Source of the DNA: Microbacterium kunmingense
Lineage (GTDB): Bacteria; Actinomycetota; Actinomycetes; Actinomycetales; Microbacteriaceae
Assembly (NCBI RefSeq): GCF_023155745.1
Contig: NZ_JAKNUS010000002.1
Span: 372,001 to 436,000 of the forward strand
Length of the DNA: 64,000 nucleotides
Direction: 5' to 3'
Under the pieces are notes generated by a model, which saw nothing but the letters and a program-made list of their open reading frames with translations, was not told the DNA's origin and made no database searches. Of the stretch, positions 50,874 through 59,311 are shown piece after piece. A program made the position numbers and the translations under genes. Each line of letters begins with the position of its first letter. The first letter of the stretch is position 1.

Positions 50874-51107
50874 TCAGGCCAGGCGCGACGCCAGTTCGTC
50901 GATCTTGTCGGGACGGAAGCCCGACCAGTGGTCCTCGTCGGTGATGACGACGGGCGCCTGGAGGTAGCCGAGGGCCTTGACCTGCTCGAGCGCGGCCGGG
51001 TCCTCGGAGAGGTCGTGGACCTCGTATTCGATGCCCTTCGAGTCCAGCGCACGGTAGGTCGCGGTGCACTGCACGCAGGACGGCTTGGTGTAAACGGTGA
51101 TCGCCAT
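50874..51107 (-). CDS. nrdH: NrdH glutaredoxin-like protein
   Basis: 77 residues; CVQC at 11-14 is the redox pair, and the C-terminal [10 protein letters not shown] matches the NrdH family. It gives electrons to NrdE, itself reduced by thioredoxin reductase. First gene of the operon; candidate NrdR boxes lie about 60-105 bp upstream. Confidence 0.93.
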   Translation of the reverse strand: MAITVYTKPSCVQCTATYRALDSKGIEYEVHDLSEDPAALEQVKALGYLQAPVVITDEDHWSGFRPDKIDELASRLA

Positions 51108-51167
51108 GTCGATCCGTTCTCCCCTCGTTCTCGGGTGATTCCTCCGGTGACCCCCACCGGGAGACCA

Positions 51168-51214
51168 ATACTACATATGGGTGCCGACATCGGATAGCAC
51201 CACTAGGGATAGTA
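51168..51214. promoter_or_regulatory. Candidate paired NrdR boxes upstream of nrdHIEF
   Basis: On the minus strand CCATATGTAG (within 51168-51183) matches 8 of 10 core positions of the NrdR consensus CwAtATaTwG, and CTATCCCTAG (within 51199-51214) matches 7 of 10. They are about 31-32 bp apart, close to three helical turns, as in known paired NrdR boxes. The gap between nrdH and the MFS gene (51108-51447) contains no gene. Confidence 0.5.
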
Positions 51215-51262
51215 GTTACATCCGTGTAGTTTTCTCACCGTCATCCCCATGTACAACACAGG

Positions 51263-51405
51263 TTGTCCACCGTTTCATCCACAGGCGGCCCGCCCGTTCC
51301 GCGATCGGAAAGCCCGGATTCGCGCGGCTTTCCGAACCGCTCCGAGAACTCCTCCACAGGGAGGACGGTATTCAGGGGTTCCGACATCCGATTTCCTGTG
51401 GACAG
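51263..51405. promoter_or_regulatory. Cluster of DnaA-box-like sites
   Basis: TTGTCCACC (51263-51271), TCATCCACA (51275-51283) and, on the other strand, CTGTCCACA (51397-51405) each differ by one base from the actinobacterial TTGTCCACA or the classical TTATCCACA box. They lie between nrdH and the MFS gene. DnaA is known to regulate nrd in E. coli; the same link here is inferred. Confidence 0.4.
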
Positions 51406-51447
51406 ACGCCGACGGCGTGTCGCGGCGTGTCGCACTACCGTGGTGGG

Positions 51448-52653
51448 GTGGCGGGATATCGAGACCTTCTGCGCACACCCGGAGTGGCGCGCATCATCGC
51501 CGCACAGCTGACCGCCCGGTTCCCCAACGGCATGACGAGCCTTGCCGTCCTCCTTCACATCGAGCAGGTGACCGGATCCTACGGAGCGGCCGGCCTCGTG
51601 CTGGCCGCGACCTCCGTCGGTCAGGCGGTGGCGGGCCCCGTGACGAGCCGCTGGATGGGGCTGTGGGGCATGCGCCGGGTGCTGTCGATCACCCTGGCGA
51701 TCTGCGCGGTGGCGATCGCGACGCTGGCGCTGGTGGAGATGCCGCTTCCCGCCTACATGGCGCTCGGCCTCGTAGCGGGACTGTCCACGCCCCCGGTCCA
51801 GTCGGCGGTGCGCACGATCTACCCGAAGATGGTCAACTCCCGCCAGCTCACGCCGCTGTTCTCGCTCGACGCCTCCCTGCAGGAGATCATCTGGATCATC
51901 GCCCCGGTCCTCGTGACCTTCGTGGCGACCCAGATCGGCACCGTCGAGGCGCTCATCCTCATCGTGGTGATCCTCGTCGGCGGCGGCCTGTGGTTCATCC
52001 TGTCTCCCGAGGTCGGGCGGGTCCGCATCCCGCGGAGCCGCCGCAGCATCGGCAAGGTGCTCACCAAGCCGCCGGTGCTCCTGGCCACGGTCATCGGGTT
52101 CCTCCTGATCGGCGGCTGCGCGGCGGTCGAGGCCGGCGTCGTGGCGACCTTCGGTCACAGCGGACTGGAGGCGGGGCTCGTCCTGGCCGTCTTCTCTATC
52201 GGGAGCCTCGCCGGCGGGCTGGGCTTCGGCCACATCCCGATCGGCCCGTGGGCGATGGCGCGCCGGATGGGGATCTTCACCCTCGGTCTCCTCCTCGCCC
52301 TGATCTCCCTCGATGTCTGGTGGCTCGGCGGCACCCTGTTCCTCGCCGGGATCGGGATCGCGCCGGCCCTGGCGGTGCTCTTCGCGATGACCTCGGCGAG
52401 TGTGAAGTTCAGCGAGACCGCCGAGGCCTACGGCTGGATCGGCACCGGGCAGCTCATCGGCGCGGCAGCGGGGTCGGCGGTCGCCGGCTTCCTGATCGAC
52501 GGCGTCGGGCCGCAGGGCGCGTACATCGCCGCGGCGGGGTTCGCGGGCGTCGGCTTCCTCGTCGCGGTGGTCTTCGTCCGCGGGTTTCCCGATCTCCGCG
52601 GGCGGGACGCCAGCCCGATCCCCGACACCGAACCGGTCTCCACGATCACCTGA
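51448..52653 (+). CDS. MFS transporter
   Basis: 401 residues from a GTG; about 12 membrane helices in two groups of six. Loop 2-3 carries GPVTSRWMGLWGMRRV, a variant of the MFS A motif. No substrate can be named. It diverges from the nrd operon across a 340-bp region with regulatory motifs. The start is supported by membrane-helix position; the upstream in-frame extension is Arg-rich and unlikely. Confidence 0.82.
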   Translation: MAGYRDLLRTPGVARIIAAQLTARFPNGMTSLAVLLHIEQVTGSYGAAGLVLAATSVGQAVAGPVTSRWMGLWGMRRVLSITLAICAVAIATLALVEMPLPAYMALGLVAGLSTPPVQSAVRTIYPKMVNSRQLTPLFSLDASLQEIIWIIAPVLVTFVATQIGTVEALILIVVILVGGGLWFILSPEVGRVRIPRSRRSIGKVLTKPPVLLATVIGFLLIGGCAAVEAGVVATFGHSGLEAGLVLAVFSIGSLAGGLGFGHIPIGPWAMARRMGIFTLGLLLALISLDVWWLGGTLFLAGIGIAPALAVLFAMTSASVKFSETAEAYGWIGTGQLIGAAAGSAVAGFLIDGVGPQGAYIAAAGFAGVGFLVAVVFVRGFPDLRGRDASPIPDTEPVSTIT

Positions 52654-52675
52654 GCGGATGCCGCGGGCCGGCGCG

Positions 52676-53092
52676 CTACTGGATGCGACGCAGCAGCTCC
52701 AAGACCGCGAGCGCGTAGGCGTCGGCGGGTTCGGGGTGCTCGAACACGATGACGTCGCCGCCCAGTTCGATCTCCACCTGGTGGGTGTCCACGAGTCGGC
52801 GCAGCGACCGGAACGCCCCGCGCAGGAGCTCCCGCAGCTGACTCTCGTGCGGCAGCCACAGGGCGTCTTCGAGCGCGACGGAGTCGAGGGCCCACTCGGT
52901 CGTCCCGTTGAAGGCGAGGATGCGACCGGTGGGATAGTCACGCGGTTCGATCGTCATCTCGCTGACGGTGAAGACGTCGGCATCGAACTCGGGTTCGTCG
53001 AGCTGGAAGCGATCACCCGAGGTCGGATGCCACACGAGACCCGCCGCGCGCAGCTCGAGGGCGAGGTCGGTCGAGATCATGCCCTCCATCAT
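52676..53092 (-). CDS. Conserved actinobacterial protein of unknown function
   Basis: 138 residues, alpha/beta, with HPTSGDRFQLDEPEFDADVFTVSEM (in part) and TEWALDSVALEDALWLPHESQLRELL segments. I recall similar proteins in Microbacteriaceae being labelled pilus-assembly-like, but nothing in the sequence supports that. It converges with the MFS gene. An alternative ATG lies four codons in. Confidence 0.6.
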   Translation of the reverse strand: MMEGMISTDLALELRAAGLVWHPTSGDRFQLDEPEFDADVFTVSEMTIEPRDYPTGRILAFNGTTEWALDSVALEDALWLPHESQLRELLRGAFRSLRRLVDTHQVEIELGGDVIVFEHPEPADAYALAVLELLRRIQ

Positions 53093-53133
53093 CCGCCACG
53101 CCGAGGCGGCGGGGCCCGCTTACGCTGAAGAGC

Positions 53134-53916
53134 GTGATGTTCCCGGTGACTCTTCCCCGCATCTCCTGGGGTGAGCCGCGCGCGACGCGGCGGGCCCTTC
53201 TCGTCCACGGCCTGGGTTCCACCGCCGCGCTGATGTGGCGCTACGGGGTGGCGCTGGCCGAGGACGGCTGGCGCGCGGACGCCGTCGATCTGCGCGGACA
53301 CGGCGCGGCCCCGCGCGTGCTCGACTATTCGATCCCCGCCTACGCGGCCGATCTCGTCCACGCCCTCCCCGCTCACGGCGAGCCGACCTGGGACCTCGTC
53401 ATCGGCCACTCGCTCGGCGGGGCGGCGACCGCCCTGGCCGCGGCGGAGGCACCCGGATGGACCCGTCGCGTCGTCCTCGTCGATCCCGCCATCCACCTCT
53501 CCGACCACGACCGGGAGGTCGTGCGTCGCAGCCAGGAGGAGGCCTTCGCCGACCCGACCGAGTCGGCCGTGCGCGCGGCGCACCCCCGGTGGCATCCGCA
53601 CGACATCGAATTGAAAGCCCTCGCGGCGCGCCAGGCCAGTCGCTGGGCGGTCGAGCAGACGAGCCTGCAGAACCCCGCGTGGGACGTGCGCGAGGCCGTC
53701 GCGCGTCTGGACATCGACGTCGACATCCTCGCCGCCGACCCGACCGTGTACAGCATCTTCGACGGCCCGCTCGCGAGCGAGGTGCTCGCGAGCAACGACC
53801 GGGTCCGGATGACGGTGGTCGCCGGCGCCGGACACTCGCCGCACCGTGACAAGCCCGAGGAGACCATCGCAGAGCTGCGCCGGGTGCTGCGGGAGCGACG
53901 GACAATGGGATCGTGA
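53134..53916 (+). CDS. Alpha/beta hydrolase
   Basis: 260 residues. LVHGLG near 24-29 is the oxyanion-hole region, GHSLGG near 90-95 holds the nucleophile, and AGAGHSPH near 228-235 the catalytic histidine. Substrate is unknown. The gene is coupled to the acyl-CoA dehydrogenase by a GTGA overlap, so a shared role in acyl-group metabolism is possible. The start may be GTG 53134 or ATG 53137. Confidence 0.8.
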   Translation: MMFPVTLPRISWGEPRATRRALLVHGLGSTAALMWRYGVALAEDGWRADAVDLRGHGAAPRVLDYSIPAYAADLVHALPAHGEPTWDLVIGHSLGGAATALAAAEAPGWTRRVVLVDPAIHLSDHDREVVRRSQEEAFADPTESAVRAAHPRWHPHDIELKALAARQASRWAVEQTSLQNPAWDVREAVARLDIDVDILAADPTVYSIFDGPLASEVLASNDRVRMTVVAGAGHSPHRDKPEETIAELRRVLRERRTMGS

Positions 53917-55061
53917 CCGAACTCGAGACGATCCTGCCGCCGGAGCTTCTCGAGCGGTTCCGCGAGCGCGCCGCGGTCCACGATCGCGAGAACACCTTCC
54001 CCGCGGCCGATCTCGACGAGCTCCGCGAGATCGGATACCTCGCCCTCCTCGTCCCCGAGGACCTCGGGGGCCGAGGGCTGAGCCTCGCCGACGTCGCCCG
54101 CCTCCAGCAGCGACTGGCCACCGCCGCGCCCGCGACGGCGCTCGCGATCAACATGCACCTGGTGTGGACGGGCGTCGCGCGCCAGCTGTCCGACCGCGGC
54201 AGCGACGACCTGCGCTTCGTGCTCGAGGGCGCGGCGGCCGGCGAGGTCTTCGCCTTCGGCATCAGCGAGGCCGGCAACGACCTCGTCCTCTTCGGCAGCG
54301 ATACCGACGCCGACCCCCGGCCGGACGGCGGGTACGCCTTCACCGGCACGAAGATCTTCACCACCCTGTCCCCCGCGTGGACGCAGCTCGGCCTCCACGG
54401 TCTCGACACCCGCTCGCCAGACGCCCCGCGCATCGTCTACGCCTTCGTCCCCCGGAGCGAGGAGGAGGCGGGACGGGCGCACATCCGCGACGACTGGGAC
54501 ACCCTCGGCATGCGGGCCACGCAATCGCGCACGACCGAGCTGCACGAAGCGGTGGCGCCGCCCGAGCGGGTGGTCAGGCGCCTGCCGCCGGGCCCGCAGC
54601 CCGATCCCCTCGTGTTCGGCATCTTCAGCGTCTTCGAGGTGCTCATCGCCTCGGTGTACACCGGCATCGCCCGTCGCGGCCTCGACCTCGCCGTCGCCGC
54701 CGCGACGCGGAAGGACAGCCAGAACCCGCGTCTGCGCTGGCAGGTGGCCGACATGGCCATCGCGTACGACGCGCTCCCCCCGCAGATCGACGCGCTCTGC
54801 CGCGATCTCGCCGACGGCGTCGATCACGCCGGGCGGTGGTTCTCGCTGCTGTCGGGCCTGAAGCACCGCGCGGTCACGACGGCGAAGGCCGTCGTCGACG
54901 AGGCGCTCATCGTCGCGGGCGGGTCGTCGTTCTTCGCGCGGTCGGAACTGTCGCGGCTGTACCGCGACGTCGCCGCCGGCGTCTTCCATCCCTCCGACCC
55001 CGAGTCGGCGCACTCCACCGCCGCCACGGCGTGGCTCGGGCCCCTGGAGACACCCGCCTGA
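53913..55061 (+). CDS. Acyl-CoA dehydrogenase family protein
   Basis: 382 residues with the three-domain flavoprotein layout: an N-terminal helical domain (about 1-110), a beta domain with FAFGISEAGND and TGTKIFTT (about 115-230), and a C-terminal helical domain (about 235-382). The catalytic base position of the family cannot be fixed by eye. Overlap with the hydrolase suggests one transcript. Substrate unknown. Confidence 0.85.
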   Translation: MTELETILPPELLERFRERAAVHDRENTFPAADLDELREIGYLALLVPEDLGGRGLSLADVARLQQRLATAAPATALAINMHLVWTGVARQLSDRGSDDLRFVLEGAAAGEVFAFGISEAGNDLVLFGSDTDADPRPDGGYAFTGTKIFTTLSPAWTQLGLHGLDTRSPDAPRIVYAFVPRSEEEAGRAHIRDDWDTLGMRATQSRTTELHEAVAPPERVVRRLPPGPQPDPLVFGIFSVFEVLIASVYTGIARRGLDLAVAAATRKDSQNPRLRWQVADMAIAYDALPPQIDALCRDLADGVDHAGRWFSLLSGLKHRAVTTAKAVVDEALIVAGGSSFFARSELSRLYRDVAAGVFHPSDPESAHSTAATAWLGPLETPA

Positions 55062-55101
55062 CTCTCGCGATCCGCACACAGACGCGTGCGAGGATGACCG
55101 G

Positions 55102-56373
55102 ATGGCACGCACCCCGACGGCTCTCCTGAGTCCCGCCGATCAGCAGCGACGCAGGGGCCTGCGCACCATGAAGGCCGTGGCCCTGGGCGCGCTCCTGGCG
55201 ATGGCGGTGGTGTTCGCGGTGGCGTTCTCGCTCCAGGAGCAGGTGCCGTGGCTGGGCTACGTCCGCGCGGCCGCCGAAGGCGGCATGGTGGGGGCGCTGG
55301 CCGACTGGTTCGCGGTGACGGCGCTGTTCCGGCATCCGCTCGGTCTTCCCATCCCCCACACGGCGATCATCCCCAAGCGCAAGGACGAGATCGGCCGCAC
55401 GCTCGGGGAGTTCGTCGAGACGGAGTTCCTGCGCGGCGATGTGGTGCGCACGAAGCTGGCGGCCACCCACATCTCCCGGCGCGCCGGGGAGTGGCTCCGC
55501 CGGCCCGAGCACGCCTCGCGGGTCGGCTCGGAGGCGTCGGTGATCGCGGCCGGCGTGCTCCGTGCCCTGAGCGATGACGACGTGCGCGACGTGATCGAGG
55601 AGCTCGCGCGCGAGCACGTGCTCGTTCCCGAGTGGGGACCGCCGGTCGGCGCGTGGCTCGAGCGGGTCATCGACGCCGGCGCCCATCACGGCGCTGTCGA
55701 TCTCGCCGCCGAGACCATCGAGCACTGGCTGGCGGCCAACCGCGTCGCCTTCGAGGGACTGGTCTCGCGCCGCCTCCCGGCCTGGGTGCCCCGGATCGCG
55801 CAGCGGCTGGTGGACGACACCGTCTACAACGAGGCCGTGAAGTTCGTCGCCGCGGTGCGGGCAGACCCCGACCATCCTGCGCGGCACGCGATCGACGGCT
55901 ACCTCGAGCGCCTCGCCCACAACCTGCAGACCGACCCGGCCACGATCGGCCGGCTCGAGGACGCCAAGTCGGCGGTGTTCGACAGCCCGCGGGTGCGCGA
56001 GCTGGCCGCTCAGGCGTGGGGCACGGCGAAGTCCGGCCTGCTGGCGGCCCTCGACGACCCCGACAGCGGCCTGCGCCGGCGCCTCGCCGACGCGCTGGCC
56101 GACATCGGCGAGCGCCTCGTGACCGACGCGGCGCTGCAGCAGCGCGCCGACGGGTGGGTGACCGAGGCCGCGGTGTTCCTCGTCGATCGGTACCGTCACG
56201 ACATCGCCTCGATCATCACCGACACCGTCGAGAAGTGGGACCCCGAGGAGACGACCGAGAAGATCGAGCTCATGGTGGGCCGCGACCTGCAGTACATCCG
56301 CCTGAACGGCACCATCGTGGGGTCGCTGGCGGGCCTGGTCATCTACACGATCGCCCGTGCCATCTGGGGATGA
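55102..56373 (+). CDS. DUF445 membrane-associated protein
   Basis: 423 residues. The N-terminus has a membrane helix (about 28-48), then AAAEGGMVGALADWFAVTALFRHPLGLPIPHTAIIP, the hallmark of DUF445 (seen in shorter parts). The middle is helical; a second membrane helix is at the C-terminus (VGSLAGLVIYTIARAIWG). DUF445 proteins are widespread but uncharacterised. It overlaps the next gene by ATGA. Confidence 0.85.
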   Translation: MARTPTALLSPADQQRRRGLRTMKAVALGALLAMAVVFAVAFSLQEQVPWLGYVRAAAEGGMVGALADWFAVTALFRHPLGLPIPHTAIIPKRKDEIGRTLGEFVETEFLRGDVVRTKLAATHISRRAGEWLRRPEHASRVGSEASVIAAGVLRALSDDDVRDVIEELAREHVLVPEWGPPVGAWLERVIDAGAHHGAVDLAAETIEHWLAANRVAFEGLVSRRLPAWVPRIAQRLVDDTVYNEAVKFVAAVRADPDHPARHAIDGYLERLAHNLQTDPATIGRLEDAKSAVFDSPRVRELAAQAWGTAKSGLLAALDDPDSGLRRRLADALADIGERLVTDAALQQRADGWVTEAAVFLVDRYRHDIASIITDTVEKWDPEETTEKIELMVGRDLQYIRLNGTIVGSLAGLVIYTIARAIWG

Positions 56374-56747
56374 CGGCCCTCCGGCGCTACAGTGAGCGCG
56401 TGGAATCGGTGGGCGGCGAACTGCTCTTCAGCTACGGCACGCTCCAGCAGCCCGAGGTGCAGCTGGACACCTTCGGCAGGATCGTCGAGGCCGAGCCCGA
56501 CATCCTGCCCGGCTTCACGGTCGACTACGCCGAGATCGTCGACGAACGGGTGGTGGATGTCTCGGGGCACGCGGTGCACCCGATCGTGCGTCCGACCGGG
56601 AACCCCCTCGACAAGGTGGTGGGGAAGGTGCTGCACGTGAGCGAGGACGAGCTCGACGCCGCCGACGAGTACGAGGTGTCGCTGTACCGCCGGATCTCGG
56701 CGCCGCTTGCCAGCGGCCGGGTCGCCTGGGTGTACGTGTCGGTGTGA
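56370..56747 (+). CDS. Gamma-glutamylcyclotransferase-like protein
   Basis: 125 residues with LLFSYGTLQQPEVQ, the family motif for substrate binding, and GKVLHVSEDELDAADEYE containing the likely catalytic Glu. It may act on gamma-glutamyl amines or peptides. A GTG ten codons in is an alternative start. Coupled to both neighbours, which suggests co-expression with the hutG-like gene. Confidence 0.8.
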   Translation: MTALRRYSERVESVGGELLFSYGTLQQPEVQLDTFGRIVEAEPDILPGFTVDYAEIVDERVVDVSGHAVHPIVRPTGNPLDKVVGKVLHVSEDELDAADEYEVSLYRRISAPLASGRVAWVYVSV

Positions 56748-57646
56748 GCGCCCTCTTCCACGACCCCCTCTGGCCGCGGGCCGGTGACTGGCCGTCCGCC
56801 CACGACCCGGCGGAGGCGTCCGAGCCCGTCGATGTCGCTCTCCTGGGCGTACCGACCTGGCGCACCTCGCTCTCGGCCACCGGCGCGCACGCCACACCCG
56901 CCGCCGTGCGCGAGGCGCTCCGTCGCTACAGTCCGACGCTGATCGGACCACCCGCCGTCGATCTCGATGCGGCCCTCGCGATCGTCGACGCCGGAGACGT
57001 CACGGAGCCCGACGGCGATGAGGGCGAGGCGCGCGTTCGCCGCGCCGTGTCGGACCTCGTCACCCGCGGCGCGCTCGTGGTCGCGCTCGGCGGCGACAAC
57101 GCCGCGACCGTCCCGGTCGCCCGGGGGGCGGCGGCCGGCGGCCTCGTCACCCTCGACGCGCACCTCGACCTCCGCGACGGCAGGTCGAACGGCTCGCCGG
57201 TGCGCCGTCTCGTCGAGGACGGACTCGACCCGCGCCGCATCGTGCAGATCGGCATCGCCGACTTCGCCAACTCCCCCGCCTACCTCGCCCGCGCGGCGAA
57301 GCTCGGCATCACCGTGATCACCCTCGACGACGCCCGTCGCCGCCCTGCCGCAGACCTCATGGCCGAGGCGTTCTCGATCGCCGGCGACGGGGCGGGGGGT
57401 GTGCACCTCGACATCGACGTCGATGTGTGCGACCGCGCGGTCGCACCGGCCTGCCCCGCGTCGGTGCCGGGGGGACTGAGCGCCCATGAGCTCCGCACGC
57501 TCGTGAGGGCCGCGGGGTCCTCCGATGCCCTCGTCTCGGCCGATATCGTCGAGATCGACGCGACCGCCGACACCGACGACGGTCGAACGGTGCGGCTGGC
57601 CGCGCTGTGCGTCCTGGAGCTTCTGGCGGGGAGGGCGACCCGATGA
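56744..57646 (+). CDS. hutG: Formimidoylglutamase-like arginase-family enzyme
   Basis: 300 residues of the ureohydrolase fold. Metal-site segments are LGGDNAAT (the usual GGDHS has Asn here), DAHLDLRDG and LDIDVDVCDRAVAPACP. SNGSPVRRLVEDGL and QIGIADFANS match the hut branch. The neighbouring hutI, hutU and hutH make it the likely last histidine-degradation step (formimidoylglutamate to glutamate and formamide). It is on the opposite strand to these genes. Agmatinase-like activity cannot be excluded. Confidence 0.72.
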   Translation: MSALFHDPLWPRAGDWPSAHDPAEASEPVDVALLGVPTWRTSLSATGAHATPAAVREALRRYSPTLIGPPAVDLDAALAIVDAGDVTEPDGDEGEARVRRAVSDLVTRGALVVALGGDNAATVPVARGAAAGGLVTLDAHLDLRDGRSNGSPVRRLVEDGLDPRRIVQIGIADFANSPAYLARAAKLGITVITLDDARRRPAADLMAEAFSIAGDGAGGVHLDIDVDVCDRAVAPACPASVPGGLSAHELRTLVRAAGSSDALVSADIVEIDATADTDDGRTVRLAALCVLELLAGRATR

Positions 57647-58116
57647 CCATCGAGCTGGTGCTGGCACGGCACGCGAAATCGGACTGGGGTGACCCGGGCC
57701 TGCGCGATCACGACCGGCCGCTCAACGAGCGGGGCACCCGGGACGCTCCGCGGATGGCCGCGCGCCTGGCCGAGACGGGTTTCCGCCCCGAAGCGCTGCT
57801 GTCGAGCACCGCGCTTCGCGCGCGAACGACCGCCGACGCCTTCGCGGCTGCCCTCGCCACCACGGTCACCCTCGTGCCCGACCTCTATGGCGCCCCACCG
57901 TCGACGCTCCTCGCCGTCGCGTCGCAGAGCGGTCGGCGCCGGGTGATGCTCGTGGCGCACAATCCCGGGATGACCGAGCTCGCCGAGGCGCTCTCCGGCG
58001 GCGGCATCGGCGAGATGCCCACCTGCGCGGTGGCCCGCTTCCGGTGGGATGACGACGACTGGGCCGTCGTCGGCGCGGTCGACCCGACCGAGTGGCACCT
58101 CGACACGCCGCGCTGA
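57643..58116 (+). CDS. SixA-like phosphohistidine phosphatase
   Basis: 157 residues of the histidine phosphatase superfamily. The RHAK motif near residues 9-12 holds the catalytic His; LLSSTALRARTTA is near 54-66 and the second His lies in VAHNPGM near 106. SixA removes phosphate from histidine in phosphorelay proteins; here the target is unknown. It overlaps the hutG-like gene by ATGA and converges on hutI. Confidence 0.8.
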   Translation: MTIELVLARHAKSDWGDPGLRDHDRPLNERGTRDAPRMAARLAETGFRPEALLSSTALRARTTADAFAAALATTVTLVPDLYGAPPSTLLAVASQSGRRRVMLVAHNPGMTELAEALSGGGIGEMPTCAVARFRWDDDDWAVVGAVDPTEWHLDTPR

Positions 58117-58123
58117 GGCGGCG

Positions 58124-59311
58124 TCACACGACCTGCCGGCCGTCCTTCCAGACCGCCGCGACGAGCGGCACACCCGGGCGATAGGCGAGGTGGGTCCGCG
58201 AGGGCGCGTCCAGGAGCACCAGATCCGCGCGCATCCCGGGGGCGATGCCGCCGATGTCGGCGCGACGCAGCGCCCGTGCGCCGCCCGCCGTGGCCGCCCA
58301 CACCGCCTCGGCGACGGTGAGCCCCATCTCGCGCACCGCGAGGGCGATCATGAGGGGCATCGAACTGGTGAAGCTCGACCCGGGATTGCAGTCGCTGGCA
58401 AGGGCGACGGTGACGCCGGCATCGACGAGTCGCCGCGCATCGGGGTAGGGCTGGCGGGTGGAGAACTCCACGCCGGGAAGCAGGGTCGCAACCGTGTCCG
58501 ACGCTGCGAGCAGGGCGATGTCGGTGTCGCTGAGGTAGGTGCAGTGATCGACGGATGCTGCGCCGAGACCGACCGCGACGGCGACACCCGGGCCCGCGGC
58601 GAGCTGGTTTCCGTGCACCCGGGGCTCCAGGCCTCGAGCGACGCCCGCCTCGAGGACGCGGCGCGCTTCAGCCGCGGTGAAGGCGCCGTCCTCGCAGAAC
58701 ACGTCGACCCACCGGGCGAAGGGCGCGCAGCGCTCGAGCATCGGCCCGCACACGAGGTCGACGTAGCCCGCGCGGTCACCGGCGTACTCCGGCGGGATCA
58801 CGTGCGCGCCGAGGAAGGTCACCTCGTCGGTGACCTCGGCGGCGAGGCGCGCGAGACGCTCCTCGTCGTCGACGCTCAGCCCGTAGCCCGTCTTGATCTC
58901 CACCGTGGTGGTGCCCTGCCGGCGCATCTCGTCGATGAACCCGGCGAGGCGGCGACGCAGCTCGTCGTCGCCGGCGGCGCGGGTCGCCGCGACCGTCGAG
59001 CGTATTCCACCGGCGGAATACGGCGTGCCGGCCATGCGCGCCTCGAACTCGCCCGCGCGATCGCCGCCGAACACCAGGTGGGTGTGCGCGTCGACGAATC
59101 CGGGAAGCACCGCCCGCCCCGCGGCATCCACGCGCTCGGTCGTTGAGCGAGCGAAGCGAGACGAAACGTCCGACGCCGCTGCTTCCCCGACCCACACGAT
59201 CCGCCCGCCGTCGATCAGCACGGCCGCGTCGCGGAGCGTGCCGCACGGATCGCCGTCGGCGCCGACGTTGGTCGTCAGCTCGCCGATGTTGGTGATGAGC
59301 GTCGCCGTCAC
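58124..59311 (-). CDS. hutI: Imidazolonepropionase (HutI)
   Basis: 395 residues of the amidohydrolase fold. [14 protein letters not shown] near 76-89 contains the first metal histidines and the arginine loop; [25 protein letters not shown] and [11 protein letters not shown] follow as family motifs. It hydrolyses imidazolonepropionate to formimidoylglutamate. A GTG start overlaps hutU. An 11-codon stretch near residues 47-58 ([11 protein letters not shown]) is encoded by a palindromic genomic repeat not expected in the family. Confidence 0.92.
   Translation of the reverse strand: MTATLITNIGELTTNVGADGDPCGTLRDAAVLIDGGRIVWVGEAAASDVSSRFARSTTERVDAAGRAVLPGFVDAHTHLVFGGDRAGEFEARMAGTPYSAGGIRSTVAATRAAGDDELRRRLAGFIDEMRRQGTTTVEIKTGYGLSVDDEERLARLAAEVTDEVTFLGAHVIPPEYAGDRAGYVDLVCGPMLERCAPFARWVDVFCEDGAFTAAEARRVLEAGVARGLEPRVHGNQLAAGPGVAVAVGLGAASVDHCTYLSDTDIALLAASDTVATLLPGVEFSTRQPYPDARRLVDAGVTVALASDCNPGSSFTSSMPLMIALAVREMGLTVAEAVWAATAGGARALRRADIGGIAPGMRADLVLLDAPSRTHLAYRPGVPLVAAVWKDGRQVV
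59138..59168. repeat. Microbacteriaceae-type palindromic repeat inside hutI
   Basis: The 31-bp unit GGTCGTTGAGCGAGCGAAGC... contains GAGCGAGCGAAGCGAG-type short repeats and is, from memory, a frequent dispersed element in Microbacterium and relatives. In hutI it is read in frame and adds about 10 residues before the [15 protein letters not shown] block. Only one copy is seen in this window. Confidence 0.55.
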
